Assembly: GCA_022820625.1 (NCBI GenBank)
Contig: JAJEFE010000081.1
Coordinates: forward strand, 1-54,646
Reading direction: 5' to 3'
DNA from: Gammaproteobacteria bacterium
GTDB taxonomy: Bacteria > Pseudomonadota > Gammaproteobacteria > Steroidobacterales > Rariloculaceae
DNA: 54,646 nucleotides
The notes under the pieces were generated by a model. The model was not told the origin of the DNA. It saw only the letters and a list, made by a program, of their open reading frames with translations, and did no database searches. Shown here piece by piece: positions 10,344-30,200 of this stretch. Every line of letters begins with the position of its first letter. Position 1 is the first letter of the stretch. The position numbers were made by a program, and so were the translations under genes.

Positions 10344-10777
10344 TGGCGGTGAATATCATCGTTCTCGACAACAGTATCAATACCCGCTTGCTCTGGCCGG
10401 ACTCCGAAAGTCCCGGCAGCAATCAATACGCGCTCGATGTCCTCGGCCAGGCGGCCAACGGCAGCGTGTTCCATGTGCCGACCATCTGGCACTACGAGGT
10501 TGCCAACGTCGCGGCCGGGCTGGTGCGTACTGGCCAGGTTTCGCAAGCAAGCGCGGTGAAGTATTTCGAGCAGATCGCCTTGCTGCCGATCGTGACGGAT
10601 ATTGGAAGCCACGCTAACGCGGCGAAGGCGACTTTCTCCTTGAGTATCCAGTTCGGTCTTTCCGCATATGACGCAGCCTATCTGGAGCTTGTCCTGCGTT
10701 TGGGAGGGACGTTGGCCACCAACGACAAGCGGTTGCGAACTGCCGCCCGGCGCGCCGGGGCATCTTTGTTCCCCTGA
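10343..10777 (+). CDS. vapC: PIN-domain toxin (VapC-type)
   Basis: A 144-residue PIN nuclease toxin. Catalytic acidic residues are expected at IVLDNSI (first Asp), HYEVANVAAG (Glu), SAYDAAYLELVLR (Asp) and LATNDKRLRTAARR (Asp); all four motifs are visible. ATG at 10343 overlaps the antitoxin stop and is preceded by a strong AGGAGGAAGG site at 10324-10333. It is unrelated in detail to the VapC at 5303 and belongs to the group with VLDNS-type N-termini. A PKS gene remnant follows immediately. Confidence 0.88.
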   Translation: MAVNIIVLDNSINTRLLWPDSESPGSNQYALDVLGQAANGSVFHVPTIWHYEVANVAAGLVRTGQVSQASAVKYFEQIALLPIVTDIGSHANAAKATFSLSIQFGLSAYDAAYLELVLRLGGTLATNDKRLRTAARRAGASLFP

Positions 10778-10810
10778 CGCCTCCGGCGACCTTCCGTTAT
10801 AAATTGGCGC

Positions 10811-11200
10811 GTGCTCCGCTCTGACGGTCGGCGCGACCCCGGTCCCTGGAGCGGCGTTATCGCCGACGGCCGGCATCAGCGCGTTCGGCATTTCGGGAAC
10901 GAATGCGCACCTCCTGGTGGAGGGATACCGCGAGCCGGAGGCCGATGCCGGACTCAAGTCGCGCGCAACGAGGTGTCTGCCCCTGTCGGGCAAGTCGGAG
11001 CAAGCGCTCAGCAAACCGATACAGAGGCTGGCCCGGAGGCGGCCGTCGTGCAAGCGGCCGCCCGCGCGTACGAGGCTGGAGATGACCTCGACTTCCAGAA
11101 TCTCTTCGCGGGAGAGACAAGGCGCCGGGTATCGCTGCCGGGATATCCGTTCCAGCGCCGGCCCTTCTGGTTCGACGGGTCCCGCAAGCCTGCGTCGTAG
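10811..11200 (+). pseudogene. Decayed 3' fragment of a type I polyketide synthase gene
   Basis: Two reading frames carry adjoining pieces of a PKS end. The first (from about 10816) gives a KS C-terminus (AGISAFGISGTNAHLLVEGY) and the start of a KS-AT linker (CLPLSGKSEQAL). After a frame change near 11035 the second gives AARAYEAGDDLDFQNLFAG and GYPFQRRPFWFDGSRKPAS, then a stop, matching the post-AT linker. The AT body is missing. The order and the short tail after the linker mirror the C-terminus of the large PKS at 15152-25534, so this is the end of a related gene. The upstream part is gone, replaced by the toxin-antitoxin pair. Confidence 0.8.
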
Positions 11201-11239
11201 GCATTCGCCGCGCCTGGCGGCCCGTCCGTTGCTGTCGAT

Positions 11240-12427
11240 TCAGTGCTGGCCGGGCTCGGCCGATTCCGAGGCCTGTTCCCGCCAGCCCTGAAGTCTCCGA
11301 CGCCGCTCGTCGGCGTCCAATCCGCCCAGTGCTTCCACTTGGTCATAAAAGGCTTCGAGCCCGTTCGTCTCGAGCAACAGGCGCAGGCCGGGCACCCAGT
11401 ATCGATAGGTCGCTACCGAGGCGATATGGGCATTGTTGAGGGGTGCGGACATCCAGGCTTCGTAGTAGTCACTGCCGTTCCACGACTGCCTCAGGGCAGC
11501 GTACTCCATACGCAGCGTATCAAATGCGGCCTCCTTGGCGCGGCGCTTTTCCTCGGACGGTTCGGGTCCGGCGTAGATCGCACGGAGTCGTTCCCTTTGG
11601 CGGCTGATCAGTTCGGCAAACTGAGTCTGCACGAGGGCCTGCCCACGATAGGTAGCAAGGCTGTCGGGATCGCCGGACCGGTCCAGCCAGAGCCCGGTAC
11701 CGTATTCCGCAACTGCTGTGGCGAACGCTTCGTTCAGGTCGCTGTCGCCCTTGAGATAGAACTTCTGGTGGGCCAGTTCGTGTATCAGCACTTCCACGAG
11801 CCGATAATCCGGCCCGCCAATCATGCTGCTGACCACCGGGTCGGCGAAGTATCCGAGCGTGGAATAGGCCGCGGCGCCACCGACCAGAACATCCAGGCCC
11901 TCAGTTTCCAGACGCGCCGCGTATCGCTGCGCTGCGGCTTCGTTGAAGTAGCCGCGGTAACTCACGCAACCGGCGAACGGGAAACACCAGGTTCGCGGTT
12001 CGATGGAGAATTCTTCCGCTGCCACGACACTCCAGACGGCGACGCTGCGCGCGCGCCGGCCACCGTTGCGGTCAGGATCGGCGGCGTCGGGCTCGTTTCC
12101 GGAGTCGCCGGATCCCAGATCAACATACGTTGCGTAGCTTCTGTTTTCAGGGAGACCCAGTTCGTCCACGGCGAACCGGCGAATCTCCTGTACCGTGCGC
12201 AGTGCCTCCCGGGTTTGTTCGCTCGTTTGCGGATCTTCGATGACGGTCTCGATCGGGACCCGCTTGCTCATAAGCGACATTTGGCCGGCAACCGCTTGCC
12301 AGTAGTAAGGCAGGGAACACCCCCCGAGAAGCGCGGCGGCACTTGTGACGATGGTGGCCAGGGCCCACTTGGCGAGGCGGAACTTCTGTGGCGGGCTGCT
12401 GGTCCTGAGCGATGGAAGCATGCTCAT
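11240..12427 (-). CDS. Putative zinc aminopeptidase lipoprotein (DUF2265-type)
   Basis: A 395-residue secreted protein with a lipoprotein signal (hydrophobic run ending ALLGGCS, Cys near residue 37), so it is probably anchored to a membrane. The zinc-protease signature VLIHELAHQKFY with a downstream Glu in LNEAFATAVAEYG is intact. The upstream WCFPFAGCVSYRGYF block is typical of the proteobacterial 'aminopeptidase' family PF10023. Substrate is unknown. It starts 42 bp from cca and is divergently transcribed. ATG at 12427 gives MSMLPSLR; ATG at 12421 is an alternative two codons in. Confidence 0.85.
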   Translation of the reverse strand: MSMLPSLRTSSPPQKFRLAKWALATIVTSAAALLGGCSLPYYWQAVAGQMSLMSKRVPIETVIEDPQTSEQTREALRTVQEIRRFAVDELGLPENRSYATYVDLGSGDSGNEPDAADPDRNGGRRARSVAVWSVVAAEEFSIEPRTWCFPFAGCVSYRGYFNEAAAQRYAARLETEGLDVLVGGAAAYSTLGYFADPVVSSMIGGPDYRLVEVLIHELAHQKFYLKGDSDLNEAFATAVAEYGTGLWLDRSGDPDSLATYRGQALVQTQFAELISRQRERLRAIYAGPEPSEEKRRAKEAAFDTLRMEYAALRQSWNGSDYYEAWMSAPLNNAHIASVATYRYWVPGLRLLLETNGLEAFYDQVEALGGLDADERRRRLQGWREQASESAEPGQH

Positions 12428-12469
12428 GCGAATGACATCGGAAGCCAGACCCTACGTTATCATCAAACC

Positions 12470-13711
12470 ATGGAGATCTACGAAGTCGGAGGCATTGTCC
12501 GGGATTCGCTGCTGGGCCTGCCGGACCTGCGGAAACGCGAGCGCGATTGGGTCGTGGTGGGCGCGCGGCCCGAGGATCTCCTGCGCCTGGGCTACAGGCA
12601 GGTGGGCAAGGACTTCCCTGTCTTCCTGCATCCGGAGACCGGCGAGGAGTACGCCCTGGCGCGAACCGAGCGCAAAGTCGGGCCGGGCTACCACGGGTTT
12701 GCCTTCGATACGTCCAGCACGGTCACGCTGGAGGAGGACCTGGCGCGGCGGGATCTGACCATCAATGCCATGGCCCGGGACGCCGACGGTACCGTGATCG
12801 ACCCCTACGGCGGGCGCGGCGACCTTGAGAAACGCCGCCTGCGGCACGTTTCCGATGCATTTGCGGAAGATCCGCTGAGGATTCTGCGCGTGGCTCGTTT
12901 CGCCGCGCGGTTCACTCAGCTCGGCTTCAGCGTGGCGCCGCAGACCATGGCGTTGATGAAGCGTCTCGTCGAAATCGGGGAAGCGGCCGAACTCAGGCCG
13001 GAACGCGTGTGGCAGGAAACCGAAAAGGCCCTCGCGGAGACCGACCCGGATGTCTACTTCGAGGCACTGCGCGAGTGCGGCGCCCTGAAGGTGGTATTTC
13101 CCGAGATCGACGCCCTGTACGGCGTACCTCAGCCCGCGAAATGGCACCCGGAGATCGACACCGGCATTCATACCATGATGGCGTTGCGGACCAGCGCCGG
13201 ACTTACCGACAGCGTTGCAGTGCGTTTTGCGGTGCTCACCCACGACCTGGGAAAGGCCACCACGCCCAGGTGGATGTTACCGGCACACCGCGGACACGAG
13301 GAAAGGTCCGTCGGACTGCTCAGGCAATTTTGCGGGCGCTTCCCGGTGCCGCGCCGATTCCGCGAGCTGGCCGTCGCGGTCGCACGTCATCATGGCAACG
13401 TGCATCGGGCCGCGGAACTCAGACCGGCGACCATTTACAAGTTGATCGAAGCCGTGGACGCCCTGCGCAGGCCGCAGCGATTCGAAGAATTTCTCCTGGG
13501 CTGCGAAGCCGACGCCCGGGGCCGCCTGGGACTTGAGGACCGTTCCTACCCCCAGGCTGAAATCCTGCGGTCCGCTCTGGCCGCCGCCCGCAGGGTTCGT
13601 ACCGAAGATGCGGGAAGCAAACCCAGCGGCCCCGCCCTCGGTAAGAGATTGCGCCAACTGCGCATTCAGGCGATACGCGACGCGCTCGGCCAACGCGGGA
13701 CGGCATCGTAG
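12470..13711 (+). CDS. cca: Multifunctional CCA-adding tRNA nucleotidyltransferase
   Basis: Adds or repairs the 3' CCA end of tRNAs. It has 413 residues. The N-terminal nucleotidyltransferase domain is complete (VGGIVRDSLLGLP; RRDLTINAMA; DPYGGRGDLEKRRLRHV; EDPLRILRVARFAAR). The C-terminal part has an HD phosphohydrolase motif (LTHDLGKA), the arrangement of the gammaproteobacterial enzymes with added phosphatase/phosphodiesterase activity. ATG at 12470 starts directly at MEIYEVGG, as in homologues; the long upstream open frame is antisense to the aminopeptidase gene. Confidence 0.96.
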   Translation: MEIYEVGGIVRDSLLGLPDLRKRERDWVVVGARPEDLLRLGYRQVGKDFPVFLHPETGEEYALARTERKVGPGYHGFAFDTSSTVTLEEDLARRDLTINAMARDADGTVIDPYGGRGDLEKRRLRHVSDAFAEDPLRILRVARFAARFTQLGFSVAPQTMALMKRLVEIGEAAELRPERVWQETEKALAETDPDVYFEALRECGALKVVFPEIDALYGVPQPAKWHPEIDTGIHTMMALRTSAGLTDSVAVRFAVLTHDLGKATTPRWMLPAHRGHEERSVGLLRQFCGRFPVPRRFRELAVAVARHHGNVHRAAELRPATIYKLIEAVDALRRPQRFEEFLLGCEADARGRLGLEDRSYPQAEILRSALAAARRVRTEDAGSKPSGPALGKRLRQLRIQAIRDALGQRGTAS

Positions 13712-13735
13712 CGGGGGGGTCATGGCGCCGGCGTC

Positions 13736-13764
13736 TTGCCGGATTCGGGTCCTTTGCTCATAAT
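13736..13764 (+). promoter_or_regulatory. Predicted sigma-70 promoter of the acyl carrier protein gene
   Basis: TTGCCG (13736-13741) and CATAAT (13759-13764) are separated by exactly 17 bp, about 39 bp before the ACP start. A strong AAAGGAG ribosome site at 13787-13793 follows. Confidence 0.6.
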
Positions 13765-13802
13765 CCCCCCCTTGCCGACATTCACCAAAGGAGATAACTC
13801 AA

Positions 13803-14033
13803 ATGGCATCAACAAAAGACCGTCTCGCACAGCTTGCCGACGAACACCTGGACCTTGGCAGCGATCCCGATTTCGATGCCCAGTTGGGTGACGCCGGCAT
13901 CTCCTCGGTGGATGCGGTTGCGTTTTTCAAGGAAGTCAACGGGGAGTTTAACCTCTCGCTGCAACCCGAAGACTGCCTGCAGTTCAAAACACTGGGAACG
14001 CTTGCGGCATATATCGATGACAACGCCGGTTGA
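13803..14033 (+). CDS. Free-standing acyl carrier protein
   Basis: A 76-residue acidic helical protein with the ACP fold. The phosphopantetheine-accepting Ser is expected in DAGISSVDAVAFFKEV, where the usual DSL motif reads SSV. It would carry acyl or polyketide intermediates as a thioester. It has its own promoter and an excellent Shine-Dalgarno sequence, and precedes an alpha/beta hydrolase gene on the same strand. The large PKS nearby ends in a KS and a dead AT with no following ACP, so this protein is a candidate in-trans acceptor; that link is inference. It is unlike fatty-acid AcpP in its motif. Confidence 0.88.
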   Translation: MASTKDRLAQLADEHLDLGSDPDFDAQLGDAGISSVDAVAFFKEVNGEFNLSLQPEDCLQFKTLGTLAAYIDDNAG

Positions 14034-14043
14034 ATGCTCCCGG

Positions 14044-14066
14044 TCGGTCAGGGACAACCTGACCGA
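14044..14066 (+). terminator. Strong hairpin between the ACP and hydrolase genes
   Basis: A perfect 9-bp stem (TCGGTCAGG with CCTGACCGA, 5-nt loop GACAA) begins 10 bp after the ACP stop. There is no T-run, so it may act as an mRNA-stabilising or attenuating element that raises ACP output over the downstream gene and need not be a full terminator. Confidence 0.5.
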
Positions 14067-14200
14067 TACTCCCTGACAATCAGTTAACGGGGCCCACCGC
14101 CTCCGTATCCGGGGGCGGTCGGGCACTTGGCCCGGCGCCCTGCTCGATGCCGCCGATATCCGTTTCCTGTCAGAAGAACGATTCCAGGGGGATACCGGTC

Positions 14201-15109
14201 TTGCCAACCACGACGACAGAATCTGTTTGGGAACTACCCGAGCCGCTTTCCGTATGCGAAGTACGTCTTGACGACCACACCGTCACCACCGTGCGGCAGC
14301 ATGGCAATTCGTCGGGGCCGAGGCTGGTTCTGAGCCACGGCAGCGGCCTTGCGATCGACCTCTATTATCCTTTCTGGTCATTGCTTGCAGACGATTACGA
14401 GTTGATCGTATATGACCTCAGAAACCATGGATGGAACCCCGTCGGCGAGCTGAAAGACCACAATATTCCCACCCTGATCCGCGACCATGACCTCATTCTC
14501 GACACGATCAACCGTGTCTATGGGAACGAACCGACGGTCGGTATCTTTCATTCCGTTGCGACAATCGTCCCCCTTCTGTCGGTCACCGATCTCTATTCGG
14601 CCCTGGTTCTGTTCGATCCACCCCTGTGCAAACCCGGAGCCAGCCAGGTCGAGCTTCAAGGCGCCGCTGAAAAGGCCGCGGCGCAGATTCGGCGGCGCGG
14701 GCAGCGGTTCAGGACAAGAGAAGAGTTTGCCGATTTTCTTCGCTATGTTCCTTCCTTCGTACGCGTCGTCCCCGGCGTTCGGGAACTCATGGCAGAGACA
14801 ACGCTCCGGCGGACAATGGACGGGGAGGCGTACGAGCTGCGCTGCCCGCGCGAATACGAAGCGCAACTCATGGATTACACGAGGAGTTTCTTCCCCCTGG
14901 TCGATCTGGAGTCGCTATCCTGTCCGACCAAGATTGTCGGGGCCGATCCGACCCTTCCTTATTCCTACTTGCCTACCTTCGACCTGAGTAACGTCATGAA
15001 GGTCGACTATGATTTCATTCCGGAAGCGACGCACCTGCTCCAACTGGAACGGCCGGAGGAATGCGCCGCGGCAGTCCGTGAGTTCCTCAGCCATCTCGAA
15101 CTGTACTAA
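14201..15109 (+). CDS. Alpha/beta hydrolase, possible thioesterase of the PKS system
   Basis: A 302-residue alpha/beta-hydrolase-fold protein. The oxyanion region HGSGLAIDLYY is followed by VYDLRNHGWNP, a nucleophile elbow GIFHSVATIV and a late His in EATHLLQLERPEE. The elbow departs from the usual G-x-S-x-G: the Ser is present but the last Gly is Ala. I favour TTG at 14201 (LPTTTTESVWELPEP), which has AGGGGG at the right distance, over ATG at 14147, which has none. Sitting after the ACP and facing the PKS, it could release or edit the product; other esterase roles are possible. Confidence 0.8.
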   Translation: MPTTTTESVWELPEPLSVCEVRLDDHTVTTVRQHGNSSGPRLVLSHGSGLAIDLYYPFWSLLADDYELIVYDLRNHGWNPVGELKDHNIPTLIRDHDLILDTINRVYGNEPTVGIFHSVATIVPLLSVTDLYSALVLFDPPLCKPGASQVELQGAAEKAAAQIRRRGQRFRTREEFADFLRYVPSFVRVVPGVRELMAETTLRRTMDGEAYELRCPREYEAQLMDYTRSFFPLVDLESLSCPTKIVGADPTLPYSYLPTFDLSNVMKVDYDFIPEATHLLQLERPEECAAAVREFLSHLELY

Positions 15110-15151
15110 TGCTCTGTCCAACCGATAATGGCGCATCAGTCGGATAGAGCA

Positions 15152-15154
<3 letters not shown>
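15107..15154. terminator. Bidirectional terminator containing both stop codons
   Basis: Arms TAATGCTCTGTCC (15107-15119) and GGATAGAGCATTA (15142-15154) pair over 13 bases with a single G-U wobble. The TAA of the hydrolase gene forms the left edge and the TAA of the PKS gene (minus strand) the right edge. Symmetry suggests one structure ends both convergent transcripts. Confidence 0.7.
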
Positions 15155-25530
<10,376 letters not shown>

Positions 25531-25534
<4 letters not shown>

Positions 25535-27276
25535 GTTTTTCCGCCGCCGGTTGGAGCTGCCACGCGTACAGTCACGATATCCGTCCCACGATACTGCTGA
25601 TGATGAACGGAGGACGCGAGTCGGCGCAACAGCCGAAGCGACACTTCATGCTCGTCGGGCAACGTGCCCGGCTCGTCCTGCAGCAGGGCAAGACGGTCCT
25701 GGATATTGTCCTCCCGGGATGCCACGACAAACTCAAGAACCGCACCGCTGCCTTCCCTGTATGCCACCAGGCGCAAGCGGCGTTGCTCTTCGCTTTCCTG
25801 TGCGGCGAGCGTCAGGAGAGTCTCCTCGCAGGCGGCGTCCAGACGATCCGCCATCGCCGTATCCCAGCCGGTTCGAGCCGCAAAGGCGCCGAGAAACTCC
25901 CTTATTGCCGGCAGGATCGACAGGTCGAACGGCACCTCCAACCGGCTCCGGCGCGGTTTCGTCATCTCCACGAAGAGCGTCATCAGGATGACCGCGATTC
26001 CGCCGGACGTAACCCCGTTGCGCAACAGGCCGCCCGCAAACTGCGAGACCTGCTCGAAAAACACCATGTCGGTCTGAAACCCCACGCCGATCCAGAACGC
26101 GATCCCGACGATGAGACCGTTCCGGTAGTCGATCCCGTCCTGCGTGACTATCTTTATCCCGATGACAAACAGCATCGCCAGCAACACGGCGAGATAGGCC
26201 GCGAACACGGGACCCGGTATGGCCAGCACCACGGCAAGGACCTTTGGCAGGAACGCGATCACAATGAAAACCGCTCCGGTTGCGATACCGACGTTGCGGG
26301 CGCCGACCCCGGTGAGCTCCGTCACCGACGTGCCCACCGTCGAGGCGGTGTTCGGCGTCGTGCCCGCGAGACCGGCGACCATGTTGCCGACCCCGTCCAC
26401 GGCAATCGCTCCCTGCACGGCCCGCAAGTCCACCGCCCGCTGCCGGCGCCACGAAACTCGCTGGATGGCGACGGCGCCGCTGATCGTGCGTATGGAGGCG
26501 ATCGCGGCGACCAGCAGAAAAGCCGGAAGAAGCGCCCAGAAGGACGGTCCGAACCCGAGATCGAAACCCGGCCACTGACCTGTCGGAATGCCGACCCAGG
26601 GTGCTTCGCCGATCTGGCGAATGTCGTAAAGGCCGAACCAGGCGGCGACGGCGGAGCCGACGACGACACCGATGACCGGCGCCCAGAGGCGCAACGCGCC
26701 GGACGTCGTCAGCGCGATACCAACGATGACCAGTATCACCGCCAACGCGCTCAACGGCGCTGCCGGCGTGGGACTACCGTCCGGTACGGCCGTCAGCAGG
26801 TCGAAGGCGGCCGGCATGACCGTGACCGGTATCAGCATGACGACCGTTCCGGAGACGGTCGGCGTGAGCACGCGCTGGAACAGTGAAAGCCGCGCGGACA
26901 GCAGGAGCGGAACGAAGGCCGAGATGAATACCAGGGTGGCCAGCAGCGCGGGGCCGCCGGCCTCGACGGCGGTTATGCAGACCGCGATGAATGCGCCCGA
27001 GGCTCCCATCACGACCACATGTCCCGTGCCGATCCAGCGGGCCCGGACTGCTTGCAGCATCGTGGTGGCGCCGCAAATCGCCACGGTGGCGAATACCGCC
27101 CACGACAGGTAGGCATCGCTTGCGCCGGACGCCCGCATCACGATTGTCGGGACCAATATGATGGCGGCGAGGCTGAGCACGGCGATCTGAACGCCAAGGC
27201 CGAGTGCGAGCGCCAGCGGTACGCTCTCGTCCGGCTCGTAGCGGAGGCCACTGCGGCCGCGGGTATCAGAATTCAT
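25531..27276 (-). CDS. NCS2-type xanthine/uracil permease with C-terminal ATPase-like domain
   Basis: 581 residues. Residues about 20-445 form a polytopic membrane domain resembling the nucleobase:cation symporter-2 family: many hydrophobic helices, with GLAGTTPNTASTVGTSVTELTG as the conserved central block. The last about 130 residues are soluble and look like a degenerate GHKL/HATPase module (DRLDAACEETLLTLAAQ, then a beta-rich stretch); the N-box Asn and clear ATP-lid glycines are not evident, so nucleotide binding is doubtful. The start ATG at 27276 overlaps the lhr stop by 11 bp and its TGA overlaps the PKS ATG, so all three genes are probably translated together. Substrate is unknown; a regulatory or metabolite-sensing role is conceivable. 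Confidence 0.8.
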
Positions 27277-30200
27277 CGCGCATTCTGTCCCTTCTGGCGG
27301 CTGCCAGCCTGGCCCGCATCCGCTGCACCTGCGACGACATCCCCGCACTGCCGCGCGGCCTGCTCCGGGCCGCAGCGCGGCCCCTGAGTTCCATCTCCGC
27401 ACGGCGCCGGTCAGCGCCGTCAAGATCTTCGAGCCATTGCAATCCTGCGGCCGTGAGGGTCGCCACCGCAATACCACCCTTGTACAGCAGGCGATGGCTG
27501 TGAATGCTCGCCACGCGTCCTCCGGGAGTGAGTATGCCCTCCAGATTGAGCGGGTCCGCCGCCGAGACCACGACCCATTCGTCCGGCCGTGCCTCCCGCC
27601 GGCAGCGGCGCAGCAGTTCCACGGCGCTTGAGAGCGCAAACTGTTCCCCGCCCAGCGCGCCGACGAATCGCCCGCCGCGAATCTCCCCGCGCGCCTCGAG
27701 CCGCCTGAATACACCCAGCAGGTCGCGCCAGCCCGGCAGGTTGCTCTCCCGCTGCAGGACGCTGCGGCAGACTACGCCGTAGCGGCGCAGCACGGCGCGT
27801 GCGGCATGCTCGACCGCTTTGGAGCGCGCCCCGGCGGAGCCATCGGCAGGCGCCGGCTCCAACAACGCCCAGCGGCCCGCGGAATCGAAACTCGGTCCTC
27901 GCCGGCTGCGGCGGCCGTGAAAGCCTCTGCGCCGGCTCGGCGGTGTGATGAGCACGCGCAGGCCGTGGAAGGCATCGGCCGTGACCAGTCCGCCGGCCAC
28001 CAGTTCGGCCAGCGCTTCCTCGGTCTGAACGCGCAGCAGCCCGCTGGCCTGAACGAGATCCTGGAAGAACAGCGCGCCCCGGTCCGCGAGCAGATCGCGA
28101 ATCCGCGACGCCCCGGCGGAAAGCGGGATGTCCCGGGCCGATCCGTTTGCGGGCGCCGCCAGCCTTCGCCACGGGGCGGTCGCCTCGCGCGGCAAGATGA
28201 CGATCGGCGAGTTCGCCACGGTGCCCCGCCCCCGCCGCACAGCGCCTTCGTCTGCCTGGCCGCGTTGCGGGCGGAGGCTCGGCCGATACCAGACGATGCG
28301 CCCCGATACCGCCAGTTCGTCCATGAGAAGGGGGCTGTAGTCCTGCAGCCGCGCCGGGAGGACCTCCCGCTCCCAGGCCGCGGCGGGAAGGGCCAGACCC
28401 TGCAATTCGTCGATGACCGCCGCCAGTGCCTCGCTGCCCTGACGCCGCTCTCTGCCCAGTCCCTGCCAACGGAACAGGAATCGCTGATAGTCGGCGATGG
28501 TAACCGGCTGAATTTCACTGCGAAGGCGCTTGAGCGTGTAGCGGTGAATTCGGGACAGGAGCCGCCGGTCGCACCATTCTTCCTGGCGATCCTCCGCGCC
28601 GGGTATCTGCGTTCGCATGGCACGCTCGGTGAAGCGGCCGCGCATGGCGAAACCTTCCGCCTCCAGCGCGACCAGCGTGGCCGCCACGTCCTGTCGGGCC
28701 AGCCCCAGCGGCCGGCCCAGTTCCGCAGCAGTGACCGGGCCCAGGCCCTCCATGCGGCTGCGGACCAGTTCCCTCAACGCCGCTTCAGGCGTTTCGATGT
28801 TGCTGTCCAACGCGCCCATGTGAGGTTCTGTCCACCCATCCGGGACCGCCAGCGACAGTTCCTCCACTCGCTCGGCGCTGACCCAGACCGCGCCGCCGCC
28901 CGGCACGATAAACGAACTTGCCCGCCCATCGGCAACCAGCCTTTCGAACATGGCACGCTCGCGCTCGCCGGCTTCCTGCGGGAAAACGGAACGCTCCGGC
29001 TCGCCGGTCTCCTCCGGGAACATGAAGCGCTCCCGATGGCCGGCCTCCTCCGGCGCCATGAAGCCGAGTACCACCAGGGCGTCATGCAATTCGTCCTCGT
29101 CCCGGGCGTCCGGCCAGGCTTCCGAACGCACCCGCTGAATCGCTTCCGGATCGAGCCGGCCCAGATCCGCGGCCTGCTCCACCGTCAGGTGGCGGCGGGC
29201 CTGAATCGCCAGCGTGCGGCGCTCCTCGGCCGGGGCATCGTCCAGGAAGGCGTACGGCTTGGCGCTCAGGACCTCCTGGGCCAGGGGCGACGGGCTGGTC
29301 AGTTCGCGGCACGCCACCTCGACTTCGCCGGCCTCGATACGGCCCAGCAACTCTGCCAGTCCATCGACGTCCATGACGCCGCGCAGGCAATCCTCCAGGG
29401 TCTGGGAAACCAGCGGATGGTCCGGGATCTCACGCTCGCCCGCGAGATTTTCCGCGCAGGCCAACTGGTCGGGGAACACCGTGGCCAACAGGTCTTCGGC
29501 ATCCGCCCGCTGGAAGAAGGCCGGCGCCCGCTTGCCGTTGCGGAAGCGCCGCACCGCCAGCGCGACGCTGGCGTTCCAGCGCCAGCGGCCCGGAAAGATG
29601 GGTGCGTCGAGCACGGCCTGGGTGAGGACGTCCGCAACCGTGGCCCCCGCCAGGTAGCGGCTCACTTCGTCCAGGGGAAAGCTGTGCACGACGCCCAGCG
29701 AGATGACGATGGTGTCTTCCAGCGCCGCCGCCTGCAGTTCGAAGTTGAATCGCCGGCAGAAGCGCTTCCTGAGCGCCAGTCCCCAGGCGCGGTTCAGCCT
29801 GGAGCCGTAGGGCGAGTGCACGACGATGTGGGTGTCGCCGGCCTCGTCGAAGAAGCGTTCGATGACGATGCGTTTCGCAGTGGGCAGTCCGTCAAGGGCG
29901 GCGCGGGCCGCGCCCAGGTATTCGGTCAATTGCTCCGCTGCAGCGAGCGGCAGCGCCGGATTGGCGGCAAGGCGTTTGGCGACATCGGTAACCGTGCCGT
30001 CCTCCAATGCCTCGTCCACCTCCGTACGAAGCCGCGAAACCGCCGCGGACAGTTCATCGCTTCGCCCCGGGGCCTCGCCGAACCAGAAGGGAATGGTCGG
30101 CGGCAGCCCGTGGGCGTCCTCCACGAAGACCCTGCCGGAATGCACCTTGAGAATTCGGTATGAGGTATTGCCGAGCTGAAAGATGTCGCCCGGCATGCTC

